Shown here piece after piece: positions 60,179 to 64,000 of a DNA stretch of 64,000 nucleotides. Numbering within the stretch: position 1 is the first letter of the stretch; each line of letters begins with the position of its first letter. Made by a program: the position numbers and the translations under genes. A model generated the notes under the pieces. The model had not been told where the DNA came from, did not search any database, and saw nothing but the letters and a program-made list of their open reading frames with translations. The stretch is taken from NCBI RefSeq assembly GCF_002356355.1, contig NZ_AP018052.1, positions 2,666,001 through 2,730,000 on the forward strand, written 5' to 3'. This DNA is from Thiohalobacter thiocyanaticus (lineage in GTDB: Bacteria > Pseudomonadota > Gammaproteobacteria > Thiohalobacterales > Thiohalobacteraceae).

Positions 60179-60979
60179 CTAGTTGAAACTCTCCGCCGCG
60201 GACGGGAACTCGCCCGCCTTCACCGCCTGCACATAGGCCCGCAGTGCGGCCTCGACGGAGCCGGCGCCGGCCAGGAAGTCGCGGCTGAATCGGGGCCGCT
60301 TCCCCGGGGTGATGCCGAGCAGGTCGTACAGGACCAGCACCTGACCGTCGCAATGCACGCCGGCTCCGATGCCGATGACCGGGATCTGCAGGGCCTCGCT
60401 GACGCGTCGCCCCAGTGCCGCCGGCACCGCCTCCAGGATCAGCAGACCGACACCGGCCCGCTCCAGCGCCTGCGCCTGATTCAGAATGCGTTCGGCGGCT
60501 TCGGGCTCGCGCCCCTGCACCCGGTAGCCGCCGGGTTCGCGCACCGACTGGGGCAGCAGCCCCAGATGGCCGCAGACCGGAATGCCGGCCCCGAGCAGGG
60601 ACTCGATGACCGCCAGCTGCGCCGGCGCCCCGCCCTCCAGCTTGACCATCATCGCCTCCCCGCCCTGAAGCAGCCGGCGGGCATTGGTCAGGGCATGCTC
60701 GGGGGTGTCGTAGCTTTTGTAGGGCATATCGACAATACGATAGGCCTGGCGACAGCCGCGGGCCACGCAGGCGGCGTGATAGACCATCTGTTCGACCGTC
60801 ACCGGCAGGGTGGACGCCTGCCCCTGCACCACCATACCCAGGGAATCGCCGACCAGGGCGATGTCCACATCGGCGGCATCCAGCCAGTGGGCGAAACTGG
60901 CATCGTAGGCGGTCAGGCAGGCGATCTTCTCGCCCGCACGCTTCATCGCCTGCAGCTGTTCCAGGGTACGCGTACTCAC
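60179..60979 (-). CDS. panB: 3-methyl-2-oxobutanoate hydroxymethyltransferase
   Basis: 266 residues. Metal and substrate sites: LVGDSLGMVVQGQASTLPVTV, MVKLEGG, GHLGLLPQSV and VIGIGAGVHCDGQVLVLYDLLGI. It is the first committed step to pantothenate. The start codon is GTG, overlapping the upstream kinase stop as GTGA. Confidence 0.94.
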   Translation of the reverse strand: MSTRTLEQLQAMKRAGEKIACLTAYDASFAHWLDAADVDIALVGDSLGMVVQGQASTLPVTVEQMVYHAACVARGCRQAYRIVDMPYKSYDTPEHALTNARRLLQGGEAMMVKLEGGAPAQLAVIESLLGAGIPVCGHLGLLPQSVREPGGYRVQGREPEAAERILNQAQALERAGVGLLILEAVPAALGRRVSEALQIPVIGIGAGVHCDGQVLVLYDLLGITPGKRPRFSRDFLAGAGSVEAALRAYVQAVKAGEFPSAAESFN

Positions 60980-61659
60980 AGGCTCACCGGCATGGGATTG
61001 AAATAATGCCGGCCGCGCCGCACCCGGTGCACCTGCTCCAGCAGCGCCTGGTAGTCCTCGTCGCTGTTGACCAGATCGATGTGCTCGGCGTTGACGATCA
61101 GCAGGGGCGCGGCCTCGTAATCATAGAAAAAGCGCATATAACCCTCGGACAGCCGTTCCAGGTAGGCGGCGTCGATGCTGCGCTCGTGCGGCCGGGCACG
61201 CTTGTGGATGCGTTTGAGCAGCACCTCCACCGGCGCCTGCAGATAGATCACCAGGTCGGGACTGGGCGCATCCAGGGTGAGATGCGAGTAGACCTGGTCA
61301 TAGAGCCGGTACTCCTGCTCGTCCAGGGTGAGCTGGGCGAACAGCCGGTCCTTCTCGATCAGAAAGTCCGCCACCCGCACCGGTTGGAACATGTCCGCCT
61401 GGCGCAGTGCCTGCATCTGCTGGGCACGCTGCAGCAGGAAGAACAGCTGGGTCGGCAGGGCGCCTTCCCTGGGATTGCGGTAGAAGCGCTCGAGAAAGGG
61501 GTTGTCGTCGGCGCCTTCCAGCAGCAGGTCGCAGCCGAAGCTCTCGGCCAGCCGCTGCGCCAGGCTGGTCTTGCCGACGCCGATGGGGCCCTCCACCACA
61601 ATATAGTCCGGGCGTTGTTCCTGCATGACTCCAGTTCGATATCCAGGGTTGGCGCTCAT
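60976..61659 (-). CDS. deoxynucleoside kinase (deoxyadenosine/deoxyguanosine type)
   Basis: 227 residues. P-loop VVEGPIGVGKTSLAQRL (residues 22-38), the DRLFAQLTLDEQEYRLYDQVY region and RIHKRARPHERSIDAAYLERL (lid) match the dNK family. It salvages deoxynucleosides to monophosphates. It starts TAATG-overlapped with folK; a second ATG at 61626 is possible. Genes of this type lie between folK and panB in several gammaproteobacteria. Confidence 0.9.
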   Translation of the reverse strand: MSANPGYRTGVMQEQRPDYIVVEGPIGVGKTSLAQRLAESFGCDLLLEGADDNPFLERFYRNPREGALPTQLFFLLQRAQQMQALRQADMFQPVRVADFLIEKDRLFAQLTLDEQEYRLYDQVYSHLTLDAPSPDLVIYLQAPVEVLLKRIHKRARPHERSIDAAYLERLSEGYMRFFYDYEAAPLLIVNAEHIDLVNSDEDYQALLEQVHRVRRGRHYFNPMPVSL

Positions 61660-62171
61660 TATGACAGGCCCGCCCTGCCGATGCAGCGCAGCCCGTCGGC
61701 CGGGCAGGCCCGCGCCAGTTCGAGCACGCGCCCGAGTCCCGGCACCACCAGTTCCGGGGCGACCTCGGCCAGCGGATGCAGCACGAAGGCACGCTGGCGC
61801 AGCCCGGGATGCGGCACGCTCAGGCGTGCGGTTTCCAGTTGCAGGTCAGCGTAGAGCAGCAGATCCAGGTCCAGGGTCCGCGGTCCCCAGCGCTCCCCGG
61901 TGCGTACCCGGCCGTGGGCCTGTTCGATCGCCTGCAGAGCATCCAGCAGCGCCTCCGGCGCCAGCGTGGTGAGCAGGCCGGCCACGGCGTTGACATACTC
62001 GGGCTGGTCGGGCGGTCCCATGGGTGGACTGGCATAGAGGCTGGATGCGTGCAGCAGGTAGGTCGCCTCGATGGCGTCGAGCTCATCCAGGGCACGGCTG
62101 ACCTGCGCCACCGGGTCGTCGAGATTGCTGCCGAGGCCGATCCAGGCGGTCGCGGTATCGATCTCACCCAT
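61659..62171 (-). CDS. folK: 2-amino-4-hydroxy-6-hydroxymethyldihydropteridine diphosphokinase
   Basis: 170 residues. Motifs AWIGLGSNLDDP, PPMGPPDQPEYVNAVAGL, GERWGPRTLDLDLLLYADL and VPHPGLRQRAFVLHPLAEVAPEL. It activates the pterin for folate synthesis. It overlaps pcnB by 8 bp and the deoxynucleoside kinase by one base. Confidence 0.94.
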   Translation of the reverse strand: MGEIDTATAWIGLGSNLDDPVAQVSRALDELDAIEATYLLHASSLYASPPMGPPDQPEYVNAVAGLLTTLAPEALLDALQAIEQAHGRVRTGERWGPRTLDLDLLLYADLQLETARLSVPHPGLRQRAFVLHPLAEVAPELVVPGLGRVLELARACPADGLRCIGRAGLS

Positions 62172-63459
62172 GCTCGGATCTGGGCTTGCGCCGCCGCGGC
62201 CGGCGGCGTTTGCGCGGGCGACCTGCGGTCACCCGCTCGGCGCGCGCCTCCGGCGCCTGCGTCTGGATCTCGGTCCACCAGTCGCACAGTTCCTGCTCCA
62301 CCTCGCCGGCGGCGCACCGCAGCAGCAGAAAGTCATAGGCGGCGCGAAAGCGCGGATGCTCCAGCAGTTGCAGGGCCCGGCGGCCCTGGCGGCGCTGGAA
62401 CCGCGGCTGCAGCGACCAGATCTCGCGCATCGGCAGACTGAACCGCTTGGGGATGGAAACATGCCGTGCCTGCTGCGTGACCACCCGCGCGCCGCCGATC
62501 TGGATCGCCTGGATCTCGCTCATGTCGGGCTGGTCCGGGTCGGGCATCTCGCGGCGCATCGGCTCCCACAGCAGGGCGGCGAACATGAAGGCCGGCGTCA
62601 CCGGTTTGCCCTCGGCCACCCGGGCATCGGTATTGGCCAGGGCATGACTGATCAGGGTGTGGGGAAAGTGATTCTCCTCCTCGGCCAGCACCGCCTCGGT
62701 CAGCGGGAACAGGGGCTCGAACAGGTGATAGTGACGCAGCATTTCGAAGGTATTGAGCGCCACCCCGCCGTGGAACAGCTTGAGCACCTCCTCGTAGAGG
62801 CGCGCCGGGGCGATATCGTGCAGCAGGGGGGCCAGTCGGGGGATCAGCGCCTGCAGTTCGGGGTCCAGGGTGAAGCCGAGCTTGGCGGCAAAGCGCACCG
62901 CACGCAGCATGCGCACCGGGTCTTCGCGAAAGCGCGCCTCCGGATCGCCGATGATGCGCAGCCGGCCGGCCTCCAGATCCTCCATGCCGCCGACATAATC
63001 GCGGATGCTGAAGTCGCTGATATCGTAATACAGGGCATTGACGGTGAAATCACGCCGCCACGCGTCCTCTTCGATGCTGCCGTAGACATTGTCGCGCAGC
63101 AGCCGCCCGGCATCGTTGACCTGGGTCTCGTCGTCCTCGTCCGGATCGGAAGCGGCACGGAAGGTCGCCACCTCGATCACCTCGCGCCCGAACAGCACAT
63201 GGGCCAGGCGGAAACGGCGACCGATCAGGCGACAGTTGCGGAACTGCTGGCGGATCTGCTCCGGGGTGGCATCCGTGGCGACATCGAAATCCTTGGGCTC
63301 GCGGCCCAGCAGCAGGTCGCGCACCCCGCCGCCGACCAGGCAGGCCCGGAACCCGGCCTGGTTCAGCCGGTTGAGCACCTTGAGGGCGTTGGGGCTGATC
63401 AGGGAGCGCGAGATCCCGTGTTCCGGACGCGGGATGATATTGAGTGACTGAGCGCTGAT
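62164..63459 (-). CDS. pcnB: poly(A) polymerase I, probable non-AUG start
   Basis: About 431 residues. Nucleotidyltransferase core VGGGVRDLLLGREPKDFDVATDATPE with the Asp pair in DFDV, then RLIGRRFRLAHVLFG, RRDFTVNALYYD and EDPVRMLRAVRFAAKLGFTLD. A basic C-terminal tail (RKRRRPRRRKPRSEHG) binds RNA. Conserved text IIPRPEHGISRSLISPNALKV precedes every usable ATG, GTG or TTG except a GTG at 63378 that would delete it. The frame is closed by TAG at 63477. An ATC at 63459 lies 10 bases after AAGGA. E. coli pcnB is known to start at AUU. It polyadenylates RNA for decay. Confidence 0.88.
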   Translation of the reverse strand: MSAQSLNIIPRPEHGISRSLISPNALKVLNRLNQAGFRACLVGGGVRDLLLGREPKDFDVATDATPEQIRQQFRNCRLIGRRFRLAHVLFGREVIEVATFRAASDPDEDDETQVNDAGRLLRDNVYGSIEEDAWRRDFTVNALYYDISDFSIRDYVGGMEDLEAGRLRIIGDPEARFREDPVRMLRAVRFAAKLGFTLDPELQALIPRLAPLLHDIAPARLYEEVLKLFHGGVALNTFEMLRHYHLFEPLFPLTEAVLAEEENHFPHTLISHALANTDARVAEGKPVTPAFMFAALLWEPMRREMPDPDQPDMSEIQAIQIGGARVVTQQARHVSIPKRFSLPMREIWSLQPRFQRRQGRRALQLLEHPRFRAAYDFLLLRCAAGEVEQELCDWWTEIQTQAPEARAERVTAGRPRKRRRPRRRKPRSEHG

Positions 63460-63531
63460 AGTGGATGGATCCTTCTAAATCGAATGCAACCGGCCGGGGC
63501 CTGTCCGGCACGCACGACCCGACAGCGGTGA

Positions 63532-63559
63532 TTGTTTCCCCGCCGACTCTGCGTATAAT
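63532..63559 (+). promoter_or_regulatory. tRNA-Glu promoter
   Basis: -35 TTGTTT (63532-63537), 16 bp spacer, -10 TATAAT (63554-63559). It lies about 40 bp upstream of the tRNA, in agreement with a stable-RNA promoter. Confidence 0.75.
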
Positions 63560-63599
63560 ACACCACCTGCGTCCTGCCCCGCAGGATGCGGACAACGTC

Positions 63600-63675
63600 G
63601 CTCCCTTCGTCTAGTGGCCTAGGACACCGGCCTCTCACGCCGGTAACAGGGGTTCGAGTCCCCTAGGGAGCGCCA
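63600..63675 (+). tRNA. tRNA-Glu (anticodon CTC)
   Basis: 76 nt cloverleaf. Acceptor GCTCCCT/AGGGAGC, D arm with TAGTGGCCTAGGAC, anticodon stem CCGGC/GCCGG with loop CTCTCAC (anticodon CTC, reading GAG), T arm GGGGTTCGAGTCCCC. CCA (63673-63675) is encoded. It stands alone between pcnB and a DUF2173-like gene. Confidence 0.97.
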
Positions 63676-63706
63676 ATCACCCCGCCCCGCGGCCGGTCCA
63701 ACAGGC

Positions 63707-64000
63707 CTAGTAGCTCGCGGCCTCGTTGAGTTCCTGCATCACCTCGTTGACCGAGCCTTCCGCCGTGTCCAGCAGACAGACCAGGTTGCCCACGCTGCAC
63801 ACCGTGCCCTGCGCGGCGCGCACGATCCAGCCGCGCGGCGGCGTCCAGCCGCGCATCTGGGTGAACATCGACAGCTGATCGGCATTGCCCTGCACGATGC
63901 GTTTGTACTCCAGCGCGAAGCGCGCCAGGTGTTCCATCTGCGGCTGATCCAGCAGGCCGTAGCCTTCCACGAAGGCGCCGTCATCGCGGAACTGGCAGAT
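63707..64000 (-). CDS. DUF2173-like protein (partial, continues past the window)
   Basis: The frame runs open off the right edge; 97 residues are visible. It contains MRGWTPPRGWIVRAAQGTVCSVGNLVCLLDTAEGSVNEVMQEL and upstream CQFRDDGAFVEGYGLL, which match the DUF2173 family (small, roadblock-like proteins of unknown function found in sulfur-oxidising bacteria). The start lies beyond 64000. Confidence 0.65.
   Translation of the reverse strand: MCQFRDDGAFVEGYGLLDQPQMEHLARFALEYKRIVQGNADQLSMFTQMRGWTPPRGWIVRAAQGTVCSVGNLVCLLDTAEGSVNEVMQELNEAASY

Overview
The window is a GC-rich chromosomal segment of a gammaproteobacterium. The core gene order fits that class: sspA-sspB beside petA-petB-petC, pcnB-folK-panB-panC-panD, argD-argF, and long-form pstC/pstA with phoU. 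An NnrS protein, a PEP-CTERM substrate, a fused E2-E3 pyruvate dehydrogenase subunit and an N-acetylglutaminylglutamine-type amidotransferase suggest an environmental, probably osmotolerant member of the Chromatiales or a related order. The genus cannot be fixed from the sequence alone.

Layout. 1-7000: signalling (EAL phosphodiesterase, PAS histidine kinase), NnrS, an Ap4A phosphorylase-like enzyme, a LysE-type exporter, a secreted Met/Gly-rich protein and a PEP-CTERM protein. 7180-21279: a chromosomal integron. An integrase with an N-terminal extension (19867-21279, + strand) faces an array of about 15 gene cassettes. All cassette genes lie on the minus strand and are separated by recognisable attC sites. 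The two cassettes nearest attI are identical 1337 bp units in tandem, and each encodes an IS91-type HUH transposase. Further cassettes carry small membrane proteins and lipoproteins, a PD-(D/E)XK-like protein, a DUF4145 protein, a HigBA toxin-antitoxin pair with its own promoter, a SugE-type exporter and a Cdd1-like helix-hairpin-helix protein. One attC is broken by two different IS3-family elements. The array is visibly more AT-rich than the core genome on either side.

21272-35440: sspB-sspA, the cytochrome bc1 operon, a Nif3-family protein, a DegS/AlgW-type protease, monothiol glutaredoxin, the amidotransferase, a BON lipoprotein, an orphan HyuB-type protein, a PuuD-domain membrane protein and argD-argF. 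35637-43488: a phosphate block, pstC-pstA-pstB-phoU, divergent from ppk, with Pho-box-like sites in front of pstC. 43715-50877: argG, a GxxExxY protein framed by inverted repeats, and a pyruvate dehydrogenase operon (E1 alpha, E1 beta, E2-E3 fusion). 51156-58414: pyrC, a TraB/GumN protein, RNase T, a two-component system, a PepSY protein and a cytochrome b. 58663-63459: panD, panC, panB, a deoxynucleoside kinase, folK and pcnB, followed by tRNA-Glu and a partial DUF2173-like gene.

Intergenic spaces outside the integron are full of small palindromic repeats: a REP/MITE family with GTCAT ends, a 'taggatgggt' family, a MITE with 26 bp perfect ends, and arms of short degenerate repeats. Many sit between convergent genes, or between a gene and its promoter. 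The strongest candidate for something undescribed is the transposase-bearing cassette pair next to attI. Two single-strand-DNA mobility systems, a HUH transposase and attC recombination, are joined there in one mobile unit.
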